Shown in pieces: positions 10,778 to 18,828 of a DNA stretch of 64,000 nt; the stretch's first letter is position 1; every line of letters begins with the position of its first letter. Location: NCBI GenBank assembly GCA_021739765.1, contig JAIPBD010000022.1:1-64000 (forward strand), in the 5' to 3' direction. Below the pieces are notes generated by a model, which worked only from the letters and a program-made list of their open reading frames with translations, did no database searches and was not told the DNA's origin. This DNA comes from Melioribacteraceae bacterium (GTDB lineage: Bacteria > Bacteroidota > Ignavibacteria > Ignavibacteriales > Melioribacteraceae). Made by a program: the position numbers and the translations under genes.

Positions 10778-11792
10778 CCGATTGATCCAAAGGAAAATTT
10801 TATCCGAAAACGATTCATTCGATTCATTTTCAGATGTTAGAATAACCTCTTCAATGAGCCGTTTATTCGAAGAACAAAAACGAAATTGGCCTTTACTTAA
10901 TAAAAACTTTAGTGCTTTAAAAGATGTAAAAACTAAATCATTTTTTATTAATGGAAATGAAATAATTGCACAATTTAATCCACATAGGATGGTTTCGACG
11001 GCTGCAAAGGTTGATCGGGAAAGCATTAAAAATCGTAAGTCCTTTTTAAAACTGGAAAACTTGCCGGAAGAGCAGAAATTAGTATCAATCGCGAACCGGT
11101 ATTTTATTTTGGCAAATCCATTTCCGATTTTTCAAGAACATTTTACGATTCCGACAATCGCTCAAATTCCGCAGATGCTTAATTCAACGACAAAAATTTA
11201 TTTAGAACTGACGAAAAATTTCGAGGGGCGATACTCGGCATTATATAATGGAGCAAAATGTGGGGCATCCGCGCCCGACCACTTTCACTTTCAAGCCGGA
11301 ACAATCTCCTCCACACCAATCGAAACAGAAATTAATAATTGCAAAATTGGACAAGGGGAAAAAATTGCCAGCTACAGTCAAACACAACTGTTTTCGGTAA
11401 AAGATGGATTGAGACGGTACTATTTAATTAAATCTCAAAATTCTGTTGAATCCGTCGACATGCTTAAAATTTTAATGGATTCGCTTGGTGAGGTTTTAAA
11501 CACTGACGAGGAGCCAAAAATAAATTTGTTTTCGTTCTACAAAAACGGCTTTAACATCTGTGTTTTTCCGCGCCAAAAACATCGCCCGTCATACTATTTT
11601 TTGGATGAACCGGAACGATTTCTGATCAGTCCGGCAGTTGTTGATTTAGCGGGAATTTTGATCGTTCCACGCGAAAGAGATTTTGAACGTCTTAATGCAA
11701 CTATTATAAAAAATATATTTGATGAAGTTATGATAAACGAAGAGATCTTTGACGAGGTTAATTCGGTTCTGAGTAAATTGAAATCAAACTGA
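10770..11792 (+). CDS. DUF4922 protein, HIT/GalT-superfamily nucleotidyltransferase or phosphorylase-like
   Basis: This 340-residue protein contains [14 protein letters not shown] at 164-177, a His-x-His-x-Gln motif (His171, His173, Gln175) as used by HIT, GalT and Ap4A/GDP-hexose phosphorylase enzymes. The overall layout, with [13 protein letters not shown] before the motif and a second lobe ([11 protein letters not shown]) after it, fits DUF4922, which I recall as related to GDP-sugar phosphorylases. Together with the overlapping glycosyltransferase it may release or make a nucleotide sugar. Its last 35 bases overlap the tail of the convergent SpoIIE gene. The family call is good; the reaction is inference. 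Confidence 0.75.
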   Translation: MHDRLIQRKILSENDSFDSFSDVRITSSMSRLFEEQKRNWPLLNKNFSALKDVKTKSFFINGNEIIAQFNPHRMVSTAAKVDRESIKNRKSFLKLENLPEEQKLVSIANRYFILANPFPIFQEHFTIPTIAQIPQMLNSTTKIYLELTKNFEGRYSALYNGAKCGASAPDHFHFQAGTISSTPIETEINNCKIGQGEKIASYSQTQLFSVKDGLRRYYLIKSQNSVESVDMLKILMDSLGEVLNTDEEPKINLFSFYKNGFNICVFPRQKHRPSYYFLDEPERFLISPAVVDLAGILIVPRERDFERLNATIIKNIFDEVMINEEIFDEVNSVLSKLKSN

Positions 11793-12888
11793 TATCATCT
11801 TCGAATTTACCTTTGTTAAACTCGGAGAATTTTTTTCTAATTGTTGATATCATATTATTCAGATCAGTTTCAGATTCAACAATTTCTTTCAGTTTTCCCT
11901 GCCCGAAAGCTTCCCCGGATTCATTTCGTGATTCGGTTAAACCATCTGTGTAAAGCAAAAATAAATCATTCGGTTTAAGTTTAATTTCAATATTTGAATA
12001 GTTTCCAAACTCCTTAAACCCAAGCAGCAAACCTTCTGATTTAATAAACTCTACCGTCCCCGATTTATGAATAATCGGAAGATCACCGGCACCGCAATAT
12101 GACAAAGTCATATTGTGTGTATCAATAATTACGGCAGAAAAAACCATAAACACATCGGAAATACGATCATCTTTGAATACTGCTTCATTAATTTCTTGGA
12201 TTATTTCGGCAACGGAAAAATCCTTATTATTCTGAAGTACCATTCGCACCGCGCTTCTGACATAACCGGCATAAGCAACCGCGTAATACCAAGCTCCCCA
12301 TTTTTTACCCATCACATCGCCCAATCCGATAAATAAGCGATGATCATTCAACTTAAAGTAATTGATAAAATCACCGCCGGGCGTATCTTTATATGGTTGA
12401 TACCAATGCGAGATTTTGAATCCGTTTAATTCGGGCGGCTCTTCCGGTGCGATAGCTAACCCTAACTTGTCCGCAGCCGTTTTTACCTCTTTTGAAAATT
12501 TTTCCCTTTCGCGAACTACATCTTGCAATATTGAGGAAATTTTTCGACTGACAATTTTTGGACTTGAGGTTTTAAGTATGTAGTCTTTTATTTTAAGATC
12601 ATACCCTTTTATCATATCGTCTTCTGTTCCTTTAGCGGTTAAAAAGACAAATGGGATATCTTTTGTTTTGGGATTTTTGAGCAACTCCTTCCGAAATTCG
12701 ATTCCATCCAAGATTGGCATCATGATATCGCTCAAAATAAGATCGGGATTTATTTTCTCAACATTATCAAGCGCGGCCTGCCCGTTTTTGTGTATCACAC
12801 AATCAAATCCATCTCTGGTTAAAACAAAATGAAAAAGTTTTGCGATATTTATTTCATCCTCAACAATGAGAATGATAGGTTTTTGCAC
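11758..12888 (-). CDS. Response regulator with PP2C/SpoIIE-type phosphatase output
   Basis: This 376-residue protein begins with a receiver domain (1-125) with acidic pocket EDE at 10-12, phospho-acceptor Asp54 (ILSDIMMP) and the conserved Lys in FLTAKGTE. A linker leads to a SpoIIE/RsbU-type serine phosphatase domain (about 165-375) with PGGDF and GLGDVMG metal-binding motifs. Such proteins dephosphorylate a STAS anti-anti-sigma protein when phosphorylated. A STAS gene lies 29 bases upstream in the same operon and is the obvious substrate. It is the last gene of the signalling operon. Confidence 0.9.
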   Translation of the reverse strand: MQKPIILIVEDEINIAKLFHFVLTRDGFDCVIHKNGQAALDNVEKINPDLILSDIMMPILDGIEFRKELLKNPKTKDIPFVFLTAKGTEDDMIKGYDLKIKDYILKTSSPKIVSRKISSILQDVVREREKFSKEVKTAADKLGLAIAPEEPPELNGFKISHWYQPYKDTPGGDFINYFKLNDHRLFIGLGDVMGKKWGAWYYAVAYAGYVRSAVRMVLQNNKDFSVAEIIQEINEAVFKDDRISDVFMVFSAVIIDTHNMTLSYCGAGDLPIIHKSGTVEFIKSEGLLLGFKEFGNYSNIEIKLKPNDLFLLYTDGLTESRNESGEAFGQGKLKEIVESETDLNNMISTIRKKFSEFNKGKFEDDISLISIYSEPN

Positions 12889-12917
12889 AGAAGATTTTCC
12901 TTTCAGATAATTAGATC

Positions 12918-13256
12918 TTAGCCAAAACTACTCAGCGCTTCCCTTAGATCTGTATGAGTATCAAAAACATTAAACATTCGAGTCAGTTCAAACATTACCC
13001 GAACCCCTTTTTTGAATCCGACTAATTTCAATTGACCATTTTTCTTGTGGATTGATTTTAGAGCGCTTACAAGTACGCCCAAAAAGGTTGAATCAATAAA
13101 CTCGCATGCGCTAATATCAATTACAAATTTTAAGTAGTTTGCATCAATATATTTAAGCATCAACGACTTCATCTCTTCTGAATCATTTAAAGTTGCGCGG
13201 TCGGTATTAACAACAAGCACAATTATTTCACCAATTTTTTCTTCAATAATTTTCAT
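12918..13256 (-). CDS. STAS-domain anti-sigma factor antagonist-like protein
   Basis: This 112-residue single-domain STAS protein has the conserved CEFIDSTFLGVL stretch. Ser56 is the residue normally phosphorylated by an HPK/RsbW-type kinase and released by a SpoIIE phosphatase. The phosphatase is coded directly downstream and the sigma-54 regulator 7 bases upstream. No RsbW-type kinase gene is in the window, so the partner-switch is incomplete here. Function as a switch protein is inferred from family and context. Confidence 0.88.
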   Translation of the reverse strand: MKIIEEKIGEIIVLVVNTDRATLNDSEEMKSLMLKYIDANYLKFVIDISACEFIDSTFLGVLVSALKSIHKKNGQLKLVGFKKGVRVMFELTRMFNVFDTHTDLREALSSFG

Positions 13257-13263
13257 TCTCTTC

Positions 13264-14655
13264 TCAATTTTTAGGTGATTCGATATTGTATTTATCCATT
13301 AGCCGATAAAGCGTTGCTCTTCCAAGACTGAGCTTTCTTGCCGCTTCAACAATATTCCCTTCGGTACTTTTGATTGCGTGCCGAATGGCTTCTTCCTTTA
13401 GTTTTTCGAAAGGAATGATTGGCGAACTTTCGTCGAACAATGGACCAGTAACCTTTAAACTTACAGAGCCATCCGGAGATTGAATTTGTCTTGGAAGAAC
13501 ATCGACTTCAATGTTGTCACCATCCGACAAAATTACACACCGTTCTATTGTATTTTCAAGTTCTCTTACATTGCCGGGCCATTCATAATCATATAATAAT
13601 CGCGCGGCTTTTCTTGAAACTCCTTTCACTTCTTTGTGTAATTTTTCATTAAATTTTTCTATAAAATGCTCTATCAGCACAAGGATGTCATTTTTTCTAT
13701 CTCTTAGCGGCGGGATTGTAATCGGGAACGAACTTAAGCGATAATACAAATCTTCCCTAAATTCTTTTGCTTCAACAGCTTCTTCCAAATCCCGATTGGT
13801 AGCGGAAATTATTCTTACATTAGTCTTAATAAGCTCGGAACCGCCAACTCTTTCAAATTCTTTTTGTTGAATAACACGCAAAATTTTAGCTTGTAAAGAC
13901 ATTTCCATTTCGCCAATTTCATCCAGAAATATCGTTCCGCCTTGCGCCGATTCAAATTTCCCTATTTTCCGCTGATGTGCTCCTGTAAACGCTCCCTTTT
14001 CATGCCCGAACAATTCACTTTCCAATAATTCTCGTGGAATGGAAGCGCAATTAACAACAATAAAAGGTTGATCTTTTCTAATACCGTTATAATGTACCGC
14101 TCTTGCGATCAGTTCTTTTCCGGTACCACTTTCGCCGTTTATTAAAACCGTTATATCGTTATCCAAAACTTTCGAAACCATTTTGAAAACATCTTGCATC
14201 CGTTTATCGCTCGAAACGATATTATCAAAACTGAATTCTTCTTCGAGGTTCTGCTTAATTGCTTTTAGCTGCCGGTTTAAATCATAATTTGTGATGGCAT
14301 TTTTCAGCGCCGGTTCCAAGCGGTTTTTATCAATAGGTTTCGGGAAATAATCGAACGCCCCAAGCCGAAGTGATTCTAAAGCCACTTCAACACTTCCTTG
14401 AGCAGAAAGCATTATTACCGGCAAATCCGGATTCTGCGCTTTAATCATTTCCAATACTTCTGTTCCGTTTATATCGGGCAGCATTATATCGAGTAACACT
14501 AAATCGGGATCTTTGTTGAGATTATCTAAAACGTCATTACCATTTTCAAATGTTTGTACATTGTAATTCCATTGACCTTTAACCCAATGTGTAACCAACT
14601 TGAGTATGGATGGTTCATCATCAACAATAAAAACTAGTTTTTCCTTTTCCGACAT
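13264..14655 (-). CDS. NtrC-family sigma-54-dependent response regulator
   Basis: A 463-residue regulator with the full NtrC plan: receiver domain (phospho-acceptor Asp56 in VLLDIMLPD, Lys106), AAA+ sigma-54 activation domain with Walker A GESGTGK (174-180) and the sigma-54 contact loop GAFTGA (221-226), and a C-terminal Fis-type helix-turn-helix (about 418-460, EAARKLSLGRATLYRLM). It is coded 13 bases after the histidine kinase, its likely partner. An intact GAFTGA loop means it should activate sigma-54 promoters, so the organism should carry rpoN. Confidence 0.93.
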   Translation of the reverse strand: MSEKEKLVFIVDDEPSILKLVTHWVKGQWNYNVQTFENGNDVLDNLNKDPDLVLLDIMLPDINGTEVLEMIKAQNPDLPVIMLSAQGSVEVALESLRLGAFDYFPKPIDKNRLEPALKNAITNYDLNRQLKAIKQNLEEEFSFDNIVSSDKRMQDVFKMVSKVLDNDITVLINGESGTGKELIARAVHYNGIRKDQPFIVVNCASIPRELLESELFGHEKGAFTGAHQRKIGKFESAQGGTIFLDEIGEMEMSLQAKILRVIQQKEFERVGGSELIKTNVRIISATNRDLEEAVEAKEFREDLYYRLSSFPITIPPLRDRKNDILVLIEHFIEKFNEKLHKEVKGVSRKAARLLYDYEWPGNVRELENTIERCVILSDGDNIEVDVLPRQIQSPDGSVSLKVTGPLFDESSPIIPFEKLKEEAIRHAIKSTEGNIVEAARKLSLGRATLYRLMDKYNIESPKN

Positions 14656-14668
14656 CTAAACCTCGTAC

Positions 14669-16957
14669 TTAATTTTTGGGTAGACGAATAATAACCGTTG
14701 TTCCTTTTTCCGGTTCGCTTTTAACTTGAACCAATCCTTTGTGTAAATCAATTATTTGTTTAACAGATGCAAGGCCAAATCCTGCGCCCGGTAATTGCGA
14801 ACCGGGTCTATAAACTTTCTGAAACTTATTAAATAGTATTGGAATTTGTTCTTCTGGAATGCCGATTCCGGTATCGCTGACTATTATTTCAACTTCATTT
14901 AAAAATTCTTGGGCAATTACCGTAATAATTCCCTCTGAAGGTGTAAACTTAACCGCATTCGATAAAACATGACCGAATGCCTTTGAAATTCTATCTTTAT
15001 CTGCTTTAATGATAATTTCTGATTCGGGAATTTGATTGTGTACTTTTATTCCCTTGTCAAAAGCTTGACCGCTGTATGCGGAAACAATTTCTTTCAACGC
15101 GCTTACAATGTCAAAATCATTTTTATGAAGTTCTTCTTCGCCGGCTTCTAAAACAGAGAAGTCTAAAACATCGTTTATTAATCGTGCTAGCCTTTTGGCT
15201 TCAGTGAACATAATTTCGTTAAATTCGGTAATCATCTCTCGTGGCAATTCCGGATCGGAAGCGATTGTTTCAGCGAAGCCGACAATCGATGCCAGCGGTG
15301 TTCTTAACTCATGTGATACATTTGAAATAAATTCGTTTTTCAGATTATTTATTTCCTCCAAAACTGAAATTTGTTGTTTCGCTCTGTCGCGTTCAATCGA
15401 TATTAACCTATTCGCTTCCACCAGCTTCGAGTTTAATTCTTTTAGTTTGTTTTCATTTCGAATTTGATCTGTGATATTTTTCCCAACGCCAAGCATACCG
15501 GTAATATTACTCTTTGTCATAATCGGTTGGGCTGTTACCTCCAACTGTACTTTCCTCTCCATTTTATCGTTAAAACCGGCGATAAATGAATGCGGCGTTT
15601 TTGAATTGAGAATTCTCTGAAAAGCAATCGCGATTTTTGCTTTTTCATTTTCATCTATAAACTCAAGGAAATGTTTCCCTATTATTTTTTCTTTTGAATA
15701 ACCTAAAAGGGAAGCTCCATTATTATTAATGGTAGTAAAATAACCCGAACTATTCAGCGTAAAAATTAAATCGTCTGAAATTTCAGCTAATTGATCATAT
15801 CTGCCGCTTAATTTTTTTAGATCTTCAACAAGACTTTTTTCGTTGGAAATATTTGAAATATAGCCGACAATTCTCTCAACCTTATCCTTCATTTTTACAG
15901 GAAAACCGGTATGCTTAATCGTAATTAAATTTTCATCGGAATCTTTTACGTGATATTCAACAGAAGCGGGCTCACCGTTTCTCAAGTTTTTCAAAAAACC
16001 ACGAAACTTTGGTAAATCATCCGGAATAATTTTCCGGATTAATGAAATTCTTTGCTCCTCTATATTAGGGACGTTAAAACCCAAGAGTTTCTGAACTGAC
16101 CCGGAAACCGCAAAGGAATTTTTGCCGTCAGCATCGGATGAGTAAATAACGATCTCCAAATTATCAGCGGCTTCTTTTAATCGTTCGGCAATATTGTCCT
16201 CTTTTGTCGCGTCCCAAAAAGTGCTAAGTACGTATTCGGGTTCGTTTTTAGTATCACGAATCAATATTGAATTTACTTTAAAATGTTTTTCCGTATTTGA
16301 ATCATCAGTAAAATATAAGTCTTGTTCAGAGGTTGTTCGATTTTTGGAAATAGATTTTATGTAGGGATAATCTGCGACATCTATCCTTTTTCCGTTGCTA
16401 TTATAGAATTTCAATCCAGTTAAAGTAAAACTTGGCATCTCTGAACCGGTCAAACCAAACCACTGATTAAACAATGAATTGGAAAAAATCTTTTTTCCGT
16501 TTCTATCGGTATAAAGTATGGCTGTATCCGCATATTGAAAAAGTTGATTCTCAATATCCTTAACATCGACCGTTTCCTCTGATTGCAAAGCATCGAGCAA
16601 TATTGATTTAATCAATAAATAGTCTTCGTTAACTGAATCTGGTGCATCATTTTTAAAAAATTGAATTAATAAATACTTGTGATCCGAATTAACTAAAAGC
16701 TCCGATACATCAACAGTTTTTAATTTTGATTCCTTTTTAAGCTTGTCCATCGCTTTTAGATCGGATAACGCGACTTCGTTTAATGAGTGTAATGTGATTA
16801 ATTCCTCATTAAAGGCGGCAATTAGTTTAAGTTTTATTTCATTTTCATAATAACTGGAGAGTATCGACGCCCCATTTCCATCATTGAATAGAATATAAGT
16901 ATACACCGCATTGGTGTATTTACTCATAAGCTTCAAAATTTGGGAAATATTTTTCAT
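14669..16957 (-). CDS. Multi-PAS sensor histidine kinase
   Basis: A 762-residue kinase without clear membrane helices. The N-terminal 130 residues are an unassigned sensor. At least three PAS-like domains follow, the best being LAEISDDLIFTLNSSG and its partner block. A coiled coil leads to the dimerisation/phospho-acceptor region with His549 in FISNVSHELRTPLAS, then an HATPase_c domain with N, G1 (VSDTGIGIP) and G2 (GAGFGLASVK) boxes. It probably reads a cytoplasmic signal and phosphorylates the sigma-54 regulator coded next. It is divergent from the U32 gene. Confidence 0.92.
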   Translation of the reverse strand: MKNISQILKLMSKYTNAVYTYILFNDGNGASILSSYYENEIKLKLIAAFNEELITLHSLNEVALSDLKAMDKLKKESKLKTVDVSELLVNSDHKYLLIQFFKNDAPDSVNEDYLLIKSILLDALQSEETVDVKDIENQLFQYADTAILYTDRNGKKIFSNSLFNQWFGLTGSEMPSFTLTGLKFYNSNGKRIDVADYPYIKSISKNRTTSEQDLYFTDDSNTEKHFKVNSILIRDTKNEPEYVLSTFWDATKEDNIAERLKEAADNLEIVIYSSDADGKNSFAVSGSVQKLLGFNVPNIEEQRISLIRKIIPDDLPKFRGFLKNLRNGEPASVEYHVKDSDENLITIKHTGFPVKMKDKVERIVGYISNISNEKSLVEDLKKLSGRYDQLAEISDDLIFTLNSSGYFTTINNNGASLLGYSKEKIIGKHFLEFIDENEKAKIAIAFQRILNSKTPHSFIAGFNDKMERKVQLEVTAQPIMTKSNITGMLGVGKNITDQIRNENKLKELNSKLVEANRLISIERDRAKQQISVLEEINNLKNEFISNVSHELRTPLASIVGFAETIASDPELPREMITEFNEIMFTEAKRLARLINDVLDFSVLEAGEEELHKNDFDIVSALKEIVSAYSGQAFDKGIKVHNQIPESEIIIKADKDRISKAFGHVLSNAVKFTPSEGIITVIAQEFLNEVEIIVSDTGIGIPEEQIPILFNKFQKVYRPGSQLPGAGFGLASVKQIIDLHKGLVQVKSEPEKGTTVIIRLPKN

Positions 16958-17033
16958 CGAACTTTGCGTCTATCTGTTGATTATATTAGTGTCTCAATTT
17001 AAGAAAATTATTGTAGATTTATAAGAGAATGAT

Positions 17034-18257
17034 TTGAGTTCAGAATTGAAAAAACCAAAATTACTTGCTCCCGCCGGCGACTGGCGAATGTTGAACGCTG
17101 CAATTAATAATGGCGCCGATGCTGTTTATTTCGGAGTTGAAGTCTTAAATATGCGCGCAAAAGCTAGAAACTTCGTATCCGATGAACTTTCTGAGCTGGT
17201 TACACTTGCAAAAGAAAAAAATATTGAAACAAATCTTACAATAAATACCATAGTTTTTGAAGACGAACTCTCTGATTTAGACCAAATTATCCTAAAAGCC
17301 AAGAATGCCGGAATTGATTTTGTGATCTGCTGGGATATGGCAGCGATCGAAAAATGTATTCAGCACGAAATGGCATTTTGTATTTCTACCCAAGCTTCCA
17401 TTTCAAACTCGGCTTCAGCAAAAATGTACGAACGACTTGGAGCCAAAAGAATTGTAACGGCACGGGAATGCAGCCTTGAGCAAATCAAAGAAATCAAGCA
17501 AAATACCAATTTGGAAGTGGAAGCGTTTATTCATGGCGCTATGTGCGTTGCAGTCAGCGGACGATGTTTTATGAGTCATGAAGCTTTTGGGAAAAGTGCC
17601 AATCGTGGCGAATGCATTCAACCATGCAGAAGAGAATTTGAAATTCGTGATAAAGACGGCCAGTCGGAATTTATAATTGGCGAAGATTATGTAATGTCTC
17701 CGAAGGATTTATGCACAATCGAATTTGTTGATCAACTAATCGAATCCGGAATTGATGTATTCAAAATAGAAGGGAGAAAAAGAGCACCGGAGTATATTGC
17801 CAAAGTTGTCTCAACCTATCGAAAAGCAATCGACCTTTATTTTGAAAATAAATTGACTTACGAAATCAAAAAAGAAATGCTTGCCGAATTAGGAAAAGTT
17901 TATAATCGAGGATTCTCTCGAGGATTTTATTTCGAGAATCCGAATTCAATCGATTTTTCAGAAAAATACGGTAGCAGCGCTACTACAAAAAAGGTATATA
18001 TCGGCAAAGTAGTTAACTATTTTGATCAAGCGCAGGTTGCTCACATTCTTTTACAAGCCGGCGATTTAGATGTCGGCGATTCAATTTATGTAATTGGTGA
18101 AAAAACCGGTGCTATTGAAATGCAAGTTGATTCAATGTTTGTAAATGATGTTGAAGCAGAACATGCCGACAAAAAAGATGAAATAACATTCAAATGTAGC
18201 CGGCCAATCAGGAAAGGGGATCAAATTTATAAGATTGTGGAAGTTGAAGTGACATAA
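17034..18257 (+). CDS. Peptidase U32 family protein, TrhP-like RNA hydroxylation enzyme
   Basis: This 407-residue protein opens with KPKLLAPAGDWRMLNAAINNGADAVYFG, the typical U32 start. It holds the family signature HGAMCVAVSGRCFMS and nearby cysteines (GECIQPCRREF), which in TrhP (YegQ) and RlhA bind an iron-sulfur cluster. TrhP helps make 5-hydroxyuridine in tRNA and RlhA hydroxylates 23S rRNA; length and layout fit TrhP better. The start used is TTG at 17034, because the nearby ATG at 17029 runs into a stop. It ends 36 bases before the toxin-antitoxin pair. The exact RNA target is inferred. Confidence 0.85.
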   Translation: MSSELKKPKLLAPAGDWRMLNAAINNGADAVYFGVEVLNMRAKARNFVSDELSELVTLAKEKNIETNLTINTIVFEDELSDLDQIILKAKNAGIDFVICWDMAAIEKCIQHEMAFCISTQASISNSASAKMYERLGAKRIVTARECSLEQIKEIKQNTNLEVEAFIHGAMCVAVSGRCFMSHEAFGKSANRGECIQPCRREFEIRDKDGQSEFIIGEDYVMSPKDLCTIEFVDQLIESGIDVFKIEGRKRAPEYIAKVVSTYRKAIDLYFENKLTYEIKKEMLAELGKVYNRGFSRGFYFENPNSIDFSEKYGSSATTKKVYIGKVVNYFDQAQVAHILLQAGDLDVGDSIYVIGEKTGAIEMQVDSMFVNDVEAEHADKKDEITFKCSRPIRKGDQIYKIVEVEVT

Positions 18258-18267
18258 AAGCACCTTT

Positions 18268-18290
18268 TAAGTACGTTTATAAGTACTTAT
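18268..18290. promoter_or_regulatory. Palindromic operator candidate for the YefM/YoeB pair
   Basis: TAAGTAC occurs twice, starting at 18268 and 18280, and the second copy sits in a perfect 12-base palindrome, ATAAGTACTTAT (18279-18290). The site is just before the antitoxin start. YefM-family antitoxins bind palindromes in their own promoters, so autoregulation is likely. Confidence 0.5.
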
Positions 18291-18304
18291 ATTTGTGTGA
18301 AAAG

Positions 18305-18574
18305 ATGGAGAGGATAATGCTTGCTGCGAACTACAGCGAATTTAGGACTGATCTCAAAAAATATTTGGATCAAGTTGAAAATGAACAAGAAACACTAGTT
18401 ATTAAAAGAAGAAGCGGAAAAGGCACTGTTCTAATCTCACTTGAGGAATACAATTCACTTATGGAAACAGTGCATTTGCTGAGTACTAAAGCTAATGCCA
18501 ACAGAATTCACGAATCTATTGAACAATTAAATACCGGAAAAATCGTTGAGTTAGATAGCCTTGACGAGCTATGA
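18305..18574 (+). CDS. yefM: Phd/YefM-family antitoxin
   Basis: An 89-residue protein with the YefM plan: an N-terminal DNA-binding fold (NYSEFRTDLKKYLDQV, TLVIKRRSGKGTVLISLEEYNSL) and a C-terminal acidic tail (GKIVELDSLDEL) that would wrap the toxin. The frame is also open from TTG 18293; ATG 18305 or 18317 is a more likely start. It overlaps the YoeB gene by four bases (ATGA), as usual for coupled antitoxin-toxin pairs. Confidence 0.88.
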   Translation: MERIMLAANYSEFRTDLKKYLDQVENEQETLVIKRRSGKGTVLISLEEYNSLMETVHLLSTKANANRIHESIEQLNTGKIVELDSLDEL

Positions 18575-18828
18575 AAATTATTTTTTCGCAAAAAGCTTGG
18601 GAAGACCATTTATACTGGCAAGATAAGAACAAGAAGTACGTTCAGAAAATCAACAAATTACTGAAAGAAATCGCAAGAACTCCTTTCGAAGGATCAGGAA
18701 AACCCGAACCACTTAAGTTCGATTTGCTTGGCTATTGGTCGAGAAGAATTGACCGAGAGCATCGTTTAGTCAGTAAATATGAAAATAAAACCATTTCAAT
18801 CATCAGTTGCAGATACCATTATGAGTAA
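18571..18828 (+). CDS. yoeB: YoeB/Txe-family mRNA interferase toxin
   Basis: An 85-residue RelE-fold toxin that would cut mRNA on the ribosome. Glu46, Arg65 and His83-Tyr84 fall at the same positions as the catalytic residues of E. coli YoeB, and PFEGSGKPEPLK and the C-terminal RYHYE are family signatures. It appears complete and active. Its last eight bases overlap the start of the amylase gene, which is unusual for a toxin. Confidence 0.93.
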   Translation: MKIIFSQKAWEDHLYWQDKNKKYVQKINKLLKEIARTPFEGSGKPEPLKFDLLGYWSRRIDREHRLVSKYENKTISIISCRYHYE

